Of a stretch of 64,000 bases of DNA, positions 47,601 to 60,100 are shown piece by piece. Source of the stretch: Sequoia sempervirens (taxonomy: Eukaryota; Streptophyta; Pinopsida; Cupressales; Cupressaceae); contig VDFB02358134.1 in the NCBI GenBank assembly GCA_007258455.2, positions 210,363,394 through 210,427,393 of the forward strand. Reading direction: 5' to 3'. Below the pieces are notes generated by a model that was not told the DNA's origin, did no database searches, and saw nothing but the letters and a program-made list of their open reading frames with translations. Positions within the stretch are counted from its first letter, which is position 1; each line of letters starts with the position of its first letter. Position numbers and translations under genes: made by a program.

Positions 47601-50231
47601 CCTTTTTTGATATTTATATTCTTCAAAATTTTCAATTATCAAATTTATTCTTTTGATAGGGTCTTTCTCTTCAACAAAGTAGCCTTGGACATCTTTGTGT
47701 TTTTGCTTCCTCTCTCCTTAAAGCTTCCTCATATATCCCCATATTTTTCTTCTAATAAACACATCTTGATAAGTAAGCCAGTTTATTATCATATCTTCTT
47801 CATAATCCACCTGGTGAGAAATTATTGACTTGGTGAGAAGATTATGCCTTATGTTATTCATATGATTTTTAGGATCAAAAGATCTTTCTTTTCTAGAATC
47901 CAATGAATATCTTGTATTTAAATAATATTGCAATTCTTCCAACGTGTCTAAGCCTACATACCATTAATCACACTTGGTTAGGTTTGGCAGGAATGTTCCC
48001 TTCTTCTACTTGTGCATCACATCCTTTTCCATCCACATAATTTTCCACATAAACTCCAGAAATGCCAATCTAAGGGGTACAAACTTTACTAGTATTTGCG
48101 AAGCCATAGGGAACCCTTCAACTCTTACTATTGTGACTTTAGGGAGGTAGAAAAAATCACCAAAATTATGTGTGTGACCTTGCTCCTGTTATAAGGCTAT
48201 AGGTCTCAACAGTTGTATCATTTTGGCTGGCAATCTCATTATTTAATAATGAAGGACTCCCAGGATTTAGTGTATAAAATCTTCATTGAATATTGCAAAG
48301 CTAGAGTTCCTACATTGTCTGTCCCAAATATAGCACAATTTTTGTATAGGTGTAAGATTCCCCTGCTCATCAATTCTAGGCAATTCCATTCATTTGGTCC
48401 ATTTGTCTTGATTCTTGTATAGTATCAAGTGACACAAGAGAGAATAGTGTCTAAATGTGATAGGTTCCATGTCTTCTATGACTTTCAAGAATTCATCATC
48501 TAATGCCCTTTCTAGATATGAAGCAAAGTCATATTCTATATTAGTCTCTAGATTTTGGATTCTCATGGCCAACATCATTAAGCTTACTAGCATCCTATCT
48601 TGAGCATCCATCCCTAGTACTTGGCACAAAGCAAGATATGTATTTACAAAATAGTATTGAAAGTCTGCCACAATGATTGGCTCAGTGATGGAAGGAGAAA
48701 TGGGGATTGTTCTATTTCCAATACCTCTTTTCATGTACAAGGGAAGCTCATCACTCCTTTGAGTTTTCCTTAACCTAGTATACTCCTCCTCACTTTTTGG
48801 TAAGTTTATCGTAGTCAAGGCTTATTTATTCAAGTCAAAACACTCAATGAGAGCTGCCTTGGTTACCCCAACTAAGACCACACCATTTGGAAACCTCGCA
48901 GTTTTGGTAGCATTGTGATAATGTTTAGCTAGTATTTTGATAAATTCCACATCAACAAATACATTAGGGAAAAATATCTTGGCCAATTCCAACACCCAAG
49001 GGTTTGAAATTGGAACTTTCTCATTTCTTTTACTACAAAAATACCAAAACAATTCCCACCCAGATTTAGGAATGAGGGCATCCCTATAACCTTGTGTAGT
49101 GTCTATGAGAAAATTCTTATTACCCTATTTGGTGGACCCTGGGAGTAAATCTAAAATGGACTGGTGGAGAGGCCTCTTTTTTATCTTAGGTTCTTTTTCT
49201 TTAATTTTATTTTTACTTTCTTTTTCTTTTGATTGTTTTTTCAGGCAACATGATTCAATCCTCTCCACTAAAATTTCAAAATGACAGAACTTTGAAAATA
49301 TCTACACCAATCGAGCTTCTTCAAAGAGTTTTTTGTGCACTTACTTAGGTGTTTGATGCTTGTCGAGCTCCTTCTCTTCATATCTTCATCTCCTTCCATG
49401 ACAATGTAGTGCAATTGAGTGTAGTGATAGGAAAATTTACTTGTTTTATAATGGTGCTAAATTCAATCATATCATCATTAATGCCAACCTTCTGCCAAAT
49501 AATTTTGCAATAAGCTCATATTCTTGAATTTTATTAAGCACTGTTGGATTCACATGTCAAGGTGGTTGACGTGATCTCTTACATTTACTATCGTAGTCTA
49601 TAATGATGCCACAATAGGTTCCATAATACTACCGCTGTCAATTATCACACTCATTGCAGTATAGCGGTATTGTTTTTTATGCCCTTTTATATATGCTTCC
49701 TTCTATTCTTATGATTGTGGGACAGCAATATACATACCACCATAATATATCCACATTATTCACCTCTCACAGTCATACGATGCCCGCCTTTCTTGATTAA
49801 CACTTACCACACCACCACTCTTCTTGGAACTTCTCTCTATGGGGTAGCAGTGGGTACTGCTTTTCCTTAAACTTCTCTTCACTAGGTGGTGGTGGATACC
49901 ATGTTATCACACCTACTATATAACCCCCTTGCGGTATGGCAGTTAATGCTTTATTTCATGAGTTATGAATTGCTAGCCCACACAGACTATATTTTGATGT
50001 TGTGGTATTACGATAAAATGCATAAAATGCTTTATTAATGACTATCTAAAAGGATTAATGGGTATATACATAGGAGATGTTAATGATTTTATGGATCTTG
50101 TCACAAAGATTGTTGCATTTCATGTCAAACACAATGTAAAACTAGAGGCAGTAGGTATTTTGATGTAGGTGAAATGTGAATGGGAGAATGAAAACTGGTG
50201 GATATGAGGAAGAATTATTTTATCTCTAACA
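44653..50231 (-). repeat. 3' LTR of element F
   Basis: 5579 bp, direct copy of 57113-62691. In one 240-base stretch (46905 on) I count about 16 differences by eye, so the insertion is old compared with A. The LTR holds a coding remnant (46150-49258). The region 49590-49970 has loose GGTGGT/GGTATGGCAGT-type repeats. Confidence 0.92.
46150..49258 (-). pseudogene. LTR-embedded ORF of element F, left copy
   Basis: Read on the minus strand from about 49258, protein-like sequence runs for about 3 kb in the sense of the element. Order: a Lys/Glu-rich start; GWELFWYFCSKRNEKVPISN (about 49010-49070); a conserved-looking block with PNVFVDVEFIKILAKHYHNA and GVVLVGVTKAALIECFDL; then, after a stop at 48823, SEEEYTRLRKTQRSDELPLY; a helical block with QVLGMDAQDRMLVSLMMLAM and PITFRHYSLLCHLILYKN; a stretch with HQVDYEED-x-I-x-NWLTYQDV (about 47760-47820); an acidic linker (47205-47480); a block with SPLKAREMILKSNMLIFPGL; and a C-terminal coiled coil (46635-46865 with heptad-like Leu/Glu/Lys). 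The right LTR has the same frame. Stops and shifts break both. I do not recognise the family. It is neither gag nor pol. Confidence 0.6.
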
Positions 50232-50399
50232 GTGGCTCTGATTAGGGATGAATGAACATAAGGTCATTGCAAGAATCTAGAAGTGATCTCCTAGAAGAAG
50301 ACCATGTGTGATATGATTGAGTGGGTTGGGGGGGAAGGAGACCTAAACTACTATGCATGGAAAATTATATTTTTCAAGAAAATAAGTGTTTTAGGAATT

Positions 50400-51500
50400 A
50401 TCCATGCATTGGAAATTCCTGATCTTCTTCTGACATATTTTGAAGATAATAAGAATCTTCGCCACCCTTTCTTGTAACAACAAATGGACCTATCCAGAGA
50501 GCATCATACTTCCCATGTTTCCCTTTTTCTTACACCTAGAATTCTATAACAGGACCATGTCATTCACCTCAAATTTTCTATCTTTCTCCCTTTTGTCAAA
50601 CAAGTACTTCATCTATTACTACATTTTTGTATTATGCTCTTGGGCCAAGCTTCTAATTTCATCCAGCTCTACCAATTGCTCCATCCTATCTTCCATAGGT
50701 TTATGGATATCCAAGTCCTTCTAGATCATGAACTTATATACTAGCAAAAGGTTTTGCATGGGCATCCTTGCTTGTGTCCCATAGACCAATTCAAAAGGTT
50801 ATTTTCTAGTTGATTTTGTTATAGTGATCCTCTCTACCCAGACTACTAGTCTCAATTTGGAATCCCAAGCCTTTTTATTTTTTTCCAACATTCTTTTAAT
50901 TATCTTTAGGATACTTTTATTACTTGATTCAGCCTACCCATTCACTTGTGGATGATATGGAGATGCACATGAAATTGTTATGCCATATGTCTCACATATC
51001 TTTTGAAATCCTCCAATCTAAAGCACATACTATTGCATGTGATTATCCTTACAGGTGCTCCAAACCTTGTGATGATGTTGTCCATCATAAAATTTATCAC
51101 TACCTTACTAGTGGCCTACTTTGTAGGGATGACTTCTATCCATTTTTTAAAGTAGTCAGTTGCCACTAATATCCACTTGTTACCTCCACTAGATTTTCCT
51201 AGTATTTCTCCAATAAAATCAATCCCTTGCTGATGAAATGGAGCTTCAACTTGCATTAGTCTAAGTGGTAATTCTTCTTGGTACTTCATTTTTCCAGAAT
51301 TTTTTTGATAGGCTTCACACCTTTGTACATAAGAAAAAGAGTCATTGAAAACCCTAGGTGAGTAGTATCCATCTCTTAAGATCTTGTGGGAAGTGGTCTT
51401 GGCTGAAAAATTCCCTTCATAGACTCCCTCATACATCTCTTTCAACACATGGTCTTTTTGTGATTCATCCAAACAAAACTACAACACTTCATCTCTATTT
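50400..51500 (-). pseudogene. Integrase remnant of element F
   Basis: On the minus strand the N-terminal zinc region (51270-51480) reads EMYEGVYEGNFSAKTTSHKI then RCEAYQK: the outline of HHCC is clear, but both His and one Cys are lost. The core has GIDFIGEI (first catalytic Asp kept) and WILVATDYFKKWIEVIPTK (51118-51180). The second catalytic site reads ITCNSMCF where DNG is expected, so Asp is gone, and the third (HIIHK-stop-MG) is damaged. The C-terminus at about 50410-50520 shows ALWIGPFVV and DSYYLQNM, the GPY/F module of gypsy integrases. Multiple stops occur between 50520 and 51110. The enzyme would have joined element DNA to the chromosome. The stretch 50232-50399 is short untranslated sequence. 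Confidence 0.75.
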
Positions 51501-51502
51501 TT

Positions 51503-52944
51503 CTAGTACAAGTCTCTATCCATGAAGACATACTTTGAGGCATGTAGTTTCAATGTTCTTTCTTGATTCTCATTCATGTCTTTAGGGAATTTTTTGTTTT
51601 TTAGGTAATACATTATGTCAGTATACAATGAGGTGTTCTCTATGCTTGTAATCATACCTTCTTCCACCCCTGTGTTGTAGATTTGAGATGCCTCAAGATT
51701 TGATTCAGCCATGAGCTTCGCCAACCCTTTTCCTCTTGCCAACTTAGTGATTTGGATTTCAATATCAAACTCTTGAATTATATTAATCCATTTACACCTT
51801 CTCCCTATGATGTCGGTCTGTACAAATGCATCCTTTGCTGTAGCATTAGGGACATAGGCAACTATCTTTGCACCTACCAAATAAGGTGTGAAATATTTTA
51901 CTACCTTGAAAAGTTTATATGCTTGCTTCTCTATGATGCCATATTTCTATTCTTCTCTTTGAAGTAATTTGCTAAAAAATGATATTGGTTGCTCATACCC
52001 TTCATCATTCTTTTGCAACATTACTACTGCAACTATGTAGTAAGATGCAAATGAGAAAATTTGGAAAGGTTTGTTGAAGTTTGGTGAATTTAATATTGCG
52101 GCCTCCTTGATTTATCTTTTGATGGATATGAATGCATCAATTGCTTCTACAGTCCAATCAATCTTGGATCCTTTTTTCAACATTTTTAAAATGGGTTTGA
52201 CAATTTCAACAAAATTTGATATAAACCTTCTTACAAAGTTTATTTGTCCAAAGAAAGATTGGATAGACTTCACTATCTTAGGGATAGGGATTTTTTCTAT
52301 AGCCTCTACTCCCTCTAGATCAATTCTTACTCCATCTTTGGACACTATGTGGTGCAACAATTTCCCTTTAGTTACAACAAAATGACACTTTTTTGGGTTC
52401 AAGGAAATGCCATACTCCAAGGTTTGAGGAAGATCTTCTCTAGATGTTCAACATGGTCCTTTCCTTTCTTAGAGTATGTTGTGATATCATCTTGATATAC
52501 AACCATTATTGTGTTGATCATATTAGTAAAGGCAACATCCATAGCTCTTTGAAATCTGGCACCAACATTTGTGAGGCCAAATGGCATCCTTACATATACA
52601 TATGTGCCCCAAGGTGTGGTAAATGCAGTCTTATATTGTTCTTATTTTTTTACTTTCACCTGGTTGTACCCTAAAAATTCCATCCATCATGGACAATAAT
52701 TCACACCTAGTTACCCTTTGTAGCATAGCCTCCATGTTTGGGAGTGGGTAGTTTTCTTTAAGAGAGGAGACATTTAAATTTCAAAAATCTACACACAACC
52801 TTATGTTTCCATTCTTCTTTCTGATAGGCACCAAGTTGGAAACTTGAGAAGAATGTCTGATAAGCTTAATAATACGTCCTTCTCTGAGTTTCATGATTTC
52901 ATCATGCATCTTGGGTTCCAGAGTAGGGTTTATTAGTATTGTTT
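51503..52944 (-). pseudogene. Reverse transcriptase and RNase H remnant of element F
   Basis: Minus-strand blocks in order: SSQVSNLVPIRKKNGNIRLC (about 52790-52850), SLKENYPLPNMEAMLQRVTR, MPFGLTNVGARFQRAMD (52540-52587) and VVYQDDI at about 52485-52505, the catalytic Y-x-DD box of gypsy RTs. The thumb part has GISLNPKKCHFVVTKGKLL and VKSIQSFFGQINFVRRFISN. The gypsy RNase H follows (about 51930-52080) with FQIFSFASYYIVAVVMLQ, where the catalytic Asp after FAS has become Tyr, and QPISFFSKLL. The linker to integrase lies at 51503-51880. Frameshifts near 52600-52640 and stops make it inactive. Together these domains copy element RNA into DNA. Confidence 0.8.
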
Positions 52945-53820
52945 CTATCTGAAGGGTTTTTCATCGCGCTTTAGTGAAATTTCATGTTGAAATAGATATT
53001 CTCTATATGCCTTAAGGTCATCATATGACCATGAAAAAACATGCTTGTACTTTCTCAATAATGTGATCAACATCTTTCTGATTGTAGGGATTATCTTCTT
53101 TCCAACATACACCTTTTTTGGAGCCAATTTAGTCCCAAGATTAATTTCCTCAATATATGCCCTTCTCATTGGTGTTTGTTTCATAATTTCTCTATCATTC
53201 CCATCAAACACCCTTTCTAGTGCCACTAATCCCTTAGGAATCTCATTTGCTTTAAGTTGCACCACCTCTTGGCCAAACATAGTTTGTTTTCCATCCACAT
53301 TTTCAATAAATGTATTGAAGTCAATCTCTTGGGCCTCATACTGATCAATACAATGTAAGAATTTGATCAGATCTATGTCATCATTGAATATCTTCCAATT
53401 ATAAATGTTGTCAGGGACTGTAGGTCTAGTCTTAAGTTCCACTTGTGAGATTCCTGCCAAAGTAATTTCATCCCTTTTCAAGGCCACATTTGCCAAGAAA
53501 TCAAACATTAAGGTTTTTGATCTATCTACCCACTCAATGGAGAAAGCATTAAAGAGTTCTTTAGAATCCCATACTGTATATCTATGTTGTTTCAATCTCT
53601 TGTTTTTTGTGGAGTGCTTTGACCTTACTTGTGAAACAACCAATTCAAAATCCCCTAGAACAGTGAACACTTTGATCCCATGTTTTGTGGCCATGTTTAG
53701 ACCTATCAGTAAGGCCTCATATTCTACTATATGATTTGTGCACTCAAATGTTAGCAAGAATGATTATTTAAATGTTGTACCATCTAGTGAGATGAAAACA
53801 ATCCCAACTCCATTTCCTTC
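52945..53820 (-). pseudogene. RNase H-like domain upstream of RT in element F
   Basis: A 270-codon minus-strand frame (52945-53757) begins inside an RNase H fold of the archaeal/plant type: NHIVEYEALLIGLNMATKHG, then VLGDFELVVSQVRSKHSTKN, and FSIEWVDRSKTLMFDFLANV. These match the E-x-EAL, GD-x-LVV-Q and (A/D)-x-LAN-x-A landmarks. The first strand, with KEGNGVGIVFISLDG, lies in frame upstream to about 53820 after a stop, and the first catalytic Asp is lost. The second half (52945-53440) is the region before RT, with YKHVFSWSYDDLKAY and FQHEISLKRDEKPF. A second RNase H domain is known in Tat-lineage elements. Its place here is before RT. Substitutions are few, so this is the best preserved part of F's polyprotein. 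Confidence 0.7.
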
Positions 53821-53821
53821 T

Positions 53822-54320
53822 TTATAGTAATTCAGGGTTTGAATGTTCAATTCTAAAACTCCCCAAGTCTACGTCACAAAAGCAATTCATTTGATTGGGG
53901 TCAAAGAGTTCAATGACATGTTTTGATCTAGGTTCTTTGTATAACTTGACCTCCTTTCCGTTCATAGGTATTGTGGCATAAGACAAGTCCAATTGGAAAT
54001 TTCCACCTACTGTTGTATTCCATTGTCTTGATAATATCATTCCATAGTAAGGGGGAGTGTCCACCATAGTGATGCATATCCTATATGTCACCTCAGGATA
54101 TGATGCCAATTGCAATTCTACATCCCATATTACTCCAACTACATGGACTAATCTGTTATCCATGGCATAGCACTTTCCATAGGTGGTGTTCACCCATAGA
54201 CCTAGTTCCTTCATGACATCTATACTTATGATATTGATTGCTTACCCCAATTCAACCTTGTATTTCTTCACCAATTTGTTGTTGATCAACAGTGTGGTAT
54301 AAAATTGATCTATTTGAGAG
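53822..54320 (-). pseudogene. Protease remnant of element F
   Basis: A minus-strand retropepsin region. FYTTLLINNKLVKKYKVELG (about 54240-54305) ends where the catalytic D-S-G should be: the Asp has become Glu and a stop follows. Then NIISIDVMKELGL and, in the frame 53822-54214, a body with GVIWDVELQLASYPEVTYRI, MVDTPPYYGMILSRQW and a C-terminal linker. The order and spacing fit gypsy proteases (loop, flap, G-x-D/I-L-G-R-x-W block, here MILSRQW). Inactive. Confidence 0.65.
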
Positions 54321-54329
54321 GGGTTTTTG

Positions 54330-56843
54330 GTAAGAGTCTCCCAAATAGACCTCTAGTGCCTTTGTAGTCTCTTGTTTAACAGCATTGACCTCTTTGCTCT
54401 GATCCTATTGCATGTGAGATGTGCTAGCAATCAACTTGAGGGTTGTGTCTCTATACTCATAAATTTCCATCAATTCCATCAAGGGTATTGTCATCTTTTT
54501 TTGATTTAGTGCTTGGGAAATGTCAAATGTCAGGGCAGTTATTCCTAGTTCAACCTTCTTTATTTTAGCATCCCTTTTCCATTAGCTTGAACTTTTCTAT
54601 CGCTTAGTGTTTTCTCAAATTCAACATTTCCAGCCTCTTTCTAAACAATTTTTTGAGGATTCTTTGCTTCAGTCTTCTTTTGATTAGATGAGATATTTTT
54701 CTTGTTCTTTTGTTCTTTTATAAACATGCCTCTAGGTGTTCCTTGGTTCTCACCTATGTGTTTACTTGTTAGGTTGTATCTTCCTCCTTTTGCTTCAAAC
54801 ACAACTTTTGTTGTGATGGCCCTCCTTTCTTCTTCTATTGGCATTCTCAACTGAAATTGTGATGTTTAATTGTATGCATAGGTTGCTTCTTGTGTATTTT
54901 CTTCCTAATCAGAGAACACTTCTTTCTCCATATTTACATTGTATTTTTTATTATTGACATCATATTCATACCCATTCTTAGAGGATAAATATCCATCATT
55001 GGTCTAATGGGACTCCCATCTTAACATGTTCATGATATGGCTATCTCTATCTTGTTTTTGTGACCATTCATCCTCTTGGAAAGTTTGAGCCACTAACAAT
55101 GTTCGAGGGCATGGGGTCTATGACATGGCAAACACCATGGTGTAGTATCCACTACATGTGGTCCATGTTTCTTCAACGGATCAAGAGTTTCTTTCCAATT
55201 TTACTTACCTATTGGTCATCCATCTTTCCAAGTGGTATTATAGGCATACCATGTAATCCTGGACTTTTGTTTTTGTGTTGATTTTCTGGTCTATTTTGGT
55301 GATTGTTAGGATTTTGTGGGATCCTAAGATTATCTCTGTTTCCAATCATTCCAATAGATTTCCTATTATTTTCAATGGTTATGGTAGTCTTTTGTGCTTC
55401 AGTCAATCTCCTAGGACATATGTTCTTGAGCTCATACCCTGTCCTAGGATCAAAGGCTTTTAAATAAATGCTTAGATTTGTTGAGTTGGTTAATTTAGAT
55501 CCATGTGGTATCTTATTATTGATCTTGGGGAATCTTTGGTTAAACTAAAAAAAAAAATCATTCTGATGCTTCTTAATACTTATTAATTCATGTAGGGCGA
55601 ATTCAGGAGCACATTGATTCCCATACTGCTCTAGGAATTGATCCTGGAAGTTTATTATAGATGTAATTGAAGCATCTGGTAGGATATTAAACCAATCTCT
55701 TGATTCTTTGATAAAGGACATCATGAATAGCCTCAAAAGGACATCTTCTTGTTCCATGTCCAAATCCTTCACAAAAGCATTAAAGTTTCTTATGTGTTCC
55801 TTTGTTGTAGTTGCATTGCTCCCTGTGAATTTTGGGACAGTATTTCTTAAGTTGTCAATGGGGTATGGGTATATTAGATATCCAGTCAAGTCAAATTGTC
55901 TGCTCATGATTGTAGGGTTCTGCAGATAAGGATTTTAAGGTGGTAGATTGGGGTAATACTAGAATCCAAGTTAGGGTTGGTGCAAATTTTGTTGGATATT
56001 CTAGTGAGAATATACATTCTATTATGGCACATGATGCTGATAGTGGGGAACATATAATTGTTGTCCTGGTGGTGGGTTGGATTGTGGAATCTTGCTAGTA
56101 TTTTGTGGTTGGGAACTCTGTGGTGGCACATTATGTTGGGAATGTTGCTTTGGGTTACCAATTGTATTGTAAGGTGATTTTGAAGTACCCGAAGCTCCTG
56201 TATGTTGAGATGACCCTTGTGGATTGATGTTACCCCCTTGCTTATGGGGAGGGACATACTTTGGTGGTTTTTATGTATGGATATTCAATTGAGATATTTT
56301 TTGATTCAATTATTGACTTTCTTTTATTAACTATTGTCTCCTCCTAAGGTCCTCTTTCTATCTTTCCACATATTCTTCCAATTCATGAGTGGTCATTTTG
56401 TCATAGTTCTCAGCAGGGGGAGAGTGATCGATAGGTCCATACTAGTCTTCTTCTCCTTGCTATAATGGCATCCTATTGTCATACTCATTTTTTCTTTGAA
56501 GTTATTCTTCATCTAATCATGTGTAAAACTCTATCATTTTCCGGGGGTCTTTCTTCCAGTGCAAAACAGGACAACTAGTATTTTCTTGTTCTTGTGGGGT
56601 ACGAGGATCTCTACATGGATCATCATTATAATACTTTGCTTCATGCAATGGATAAAATCTATTGTGAAATGTAGAAGGGTGTTCTAGGATATTATCTTGA
56701 TCATTGAATGCAGTGTCCGGCTGTTTGGAGGCTATTCTATTTTTAGCACTATTTGTTTTTTTGGAGAAAAGAGTCACCTCTATCTGTCCATTTACTGTCA
56801 TTCTTCTTTGGACTCTCTTTGTGCAAGATATCCTTCCATTCAT
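54330..56843 (-). pseudogene. Gag remnant of element F
   Basis: Minus-strand gag in several frames. N-terminal basic part with NGRISCTKRVQRRMTVNGQI (56517-56843). A Pro/Asn/His-rich part (55904-56257). The capsid-like domain at 55545-55907: NTVPKFTGSNATTTKEHIRN, DVLLRLFMMSFIKESRDWFN and FQDQFLEQYG, which follows the Retrotrans_gag outline (PKF-G, hydrophobic helix, W-(F/Y), F-x-FL--Y). Then an Asn/Gln-rich stretch (55209-55406) and a basic linker (54641-54850). The stretch 56260-56520 and the ends between blocks contain stops. It would have formed the particle and packed the RNA. No intact zinc knuckle is left. The sequence 56844-57092 is the leader. Confidence 0.7.
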
Positions 56844-57092
56844 TTTGCAGGATTATTTGATGCTTTAAAATCTAGGGTTTGTTCTTCTTGCTGTGTATTT
56901 TAACTTCTCAATCATGTATTTGTTGTTATAAGATTTGATAGTCACCACTAACTATTGTGAAAAGTGAGAAAAGTTTATAATCCTGTTAGATTTGTTCCTA
57001 GCGGAGTCTTTTGATGTTTTGTGTAACAATTCAATTTTAAAACTTTATTGACTCTATAAATTGATAGATTTGAAATGAATTTCCCAAAGTTT

Positions 57093-57110
57093 CCCTAGTA
57101 GAGTCACCAA
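57093..57110 (-). promoter_or_regulatory. Primer binding site of element F
   Basis: Minus-strand TTGGTGACTCTACTAGGG lies two bases after the LTR end. Same type as E's site, fitting the TGG-x-GACTC class of Tat/Ogre elements. Confidence 0.8.
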
Positions 57111-57112
57111 TT

Positions 57113-60100
57113 TGTTAGGTCTCAAAAATGAAGGAATTGAACCTTCAGAGGGTGCCAGTCTCTTAATACATTTTTGGCCAATGAATGAGGTGAATATGAT
57201 TGGTCACGTCCTACTCTTTAGGATTTGCTAAACCAAGGCGGGTGTACCTAAATGATAAGGAAGATTTGAATGTTTGGATATGATCTCTAATTTGGGAAAT
57301 CTACTCACTATGGCAAGCAGGTGTGAAGTAGATGCAAGGCTTGATGACTAATTCCTACTGTATGCTTTGAGAATAAAGTGTATGAGTAGAGTTTGTATGA
57401 GATTTTTTATGAACTTGACCAGTTCCTAAATCTATTGGGTGAATGGAGTTGAAGGGTGGATGATAGTGATGGAGACAAATATGTATGATAGGTAAACCTA
57501 TTCCTCAGCATAACTCTAATTATTGGGAACCTTTAGATGTTTGCACCTTGTACAAACGTGAAAATTTGTCAGTTACTATACTCTTCTTTATAGATCCCAA
57601 TATTATCCTCCCAAATTACTATGATGGTATGAAAGGAATTTTAATTCTTAGATTAAGGGAAACCAATTAGACTAATTACCTTAAAATAATTTTTAATCCC
57701 TAGGGGAACCAATTAAGATGAATTATTTGAAAGGATTTTTAATTCTCTCACTAGAACCCAATTAAGAGAGTCACACACTAATAGCAAATGTATCCAAAAA
57801 AATATATAGATTCGAATAATTTAAGACAATCACTTTGGAGACAACACAACAACATATAAAATGAATATCAACACAACAATTGAACACTGAAAATAGATCG
57901 CCAATTATAAGCACTCTTCTCCATTATATTTCTTTAAATGATATATACATTGATAACATAAGTCTTTGAAATATGGAAATGGATGGATGGAATGTGCAAC
58001 CTATCTACTTCTACTAATGACGATGATAATGATTATGATGATACAAAACTAGGCCTTGGTTTCCCTTTTTATACAGGAAGCAATAAGCTACATGCCTTTT
58101 ACAAAATGAGGAAACTTTTCAAAATTGCACCTCTTTACTAACTATTTGTTTGATTAGAATAATTAAATAAATAAACAAGAATTAATGCATTCAAACGTTA
58201 TGAGTCCATTAATAAATGTAGAAGGCACATGATCATTGATATGGAAAAGACTTCTTCTCCATGATAGACGTCCAAATGTTATCATCTCAATAACCTAATC
58301 TTCATAAGCCATATATTTCTCCTCCCATTGATATATTGTAAAGTAATGATGGCCATTTGTATTCCTGAATCCTTGGTATATTTGCAAGATGAACATGCCA
58401 TTGACTATCTAGCAATGCCTTTGCATCATTAACAAACTTCAAGTATCCAGCGTCGAAAGCAATTAATCCATCCATAATAAAATTGAGCCTATGAAGATTG
58501 GTGTTACCATCCTCCTATATGTGAGTTATACATTTACGAATAATCTAACCAAACTCATTCTTCCACTCTTCAATACTCCTACGTTGGTCATATTTTACTA
58601 ATTCTGGTATATACCACTATTTTAGGGTACATGAAAAGAATCCATTCATGCCTTAAACCTTTTTGTCTTATCCCTATACATACTAAAATTCATCAATGAT
58701 CATCTTGACTATTTTCTGAGTGGGTTTTAGTGTTGCAGGAGCATTAGCACTTGTTTGTAAAACTTTACATAATTTAGACAAAGTGTGGTGTATAGGCTGC
58801 CACTTTTTGAATAGGGGATCCAGTACAAGCATATGTGTTTTCATTTGATCAATAGCTTGTTGAAGTGACCTGTAACTGTCATATACACACTCCAATTTAT
58901 CTTCAGACAAATTCACCCTTTGTTCAAGAAGCTTTTCTATAGCCTCATATACTTTCCTTCTTATTTCATCCTAGGTTTTATTGTTGGCCTTCTTTGTTTC
59001 ATCCACTTCCTTCTCAAGATATTTCATTTGTTCAACATAAATGTTCTATATAGTTCATCTATTGGAGCACTAGGAGGCTTATATAACACCATTTCTTTAC
59101 TCAATGAAGTTCTTGCTCCTCTTAACTGCTCTTTTAGTTTTTAATTTTTCATGAACAACTTATTAAGTTCATCATTTGAGAATCTCCGCACCTTCTCATA
59201 CTCTGTTAATTTATCCTCCATTCCTTTAATAGTTGCATGGGTAAATATGGATAAATGTAGGGTCGTCGGGGAAGCTTCCAAAGGGATTGTGTCTTATACT
59301 ATTCTTACCATGGCTGCCTCTTTCATTCCCTGTATCGCATACAACAGCTTTGGCTTCTGTGTGTTCTTTTGCTTGATCCACATAGCCAGGTTTTCAATCT
59401 TGGGATTATACCTTGTTCCACTAACTCCTTCATTAGATTCAAACTATGCAAGTAGCATAGGATCCTCTTGGGCCCGTACTTGGTCAAGCAAAAACATTTT
59501 CTTCAGTTCTAAACCAGGGAAGATGAGCATGTTACTTTTCAAAATCATTTCTCTAGCCTTCAGAGGGCTAATGTCAATATGGTAAATTCTCAATTCCCTA
59601 AAGGTTTTTTCCACAATTTAATCTTTTTGGGATTCCTCAACTCTCATTTCATTTATCTCCATTCTTTCCTCAAATTATTTCACTTTCTTTTTTGTCCAAA
59701 AATCCCTAAATTTTGGAGTTTTAATGAACTCATCATCTTTTATGAATCTCCTAGCTACAAACTCTCTTTCATCTTCATGTATTTATGTATTTTCCTTTTC
59801 TATATTATCCATCCTTTCTTCAGGATTATGGGCATTGGTCTCATGGATTGGTTGAACAACCTCAACATCACCCTTTGATGATTTCAACATAGTGGTTTCT
59901 TGTTTAGTGTCTCTCACCCCTTCACTCTCTTCATAAGGGACCAATGGTTTGGTGCTTTCTATCTTTTTTTTTTAGGAGGAAATTGCTCCATGGAAGATTT
60001 AGAGGTTGTGTATGGGGTGTGATCTGTTATTATCTTACCACTTTGTTCTTGAAGATATGCCTCCCTTTTGCCATATAATTCTTCAAACTTATCAATTATC

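Noticed and set aside
52945..53757. Independent 270-codon host gene
   Set aside because: Although open throughout, its content (RNase H-like plus pre-RT region) and its place between protease and RT make it part of F's polyprotein.
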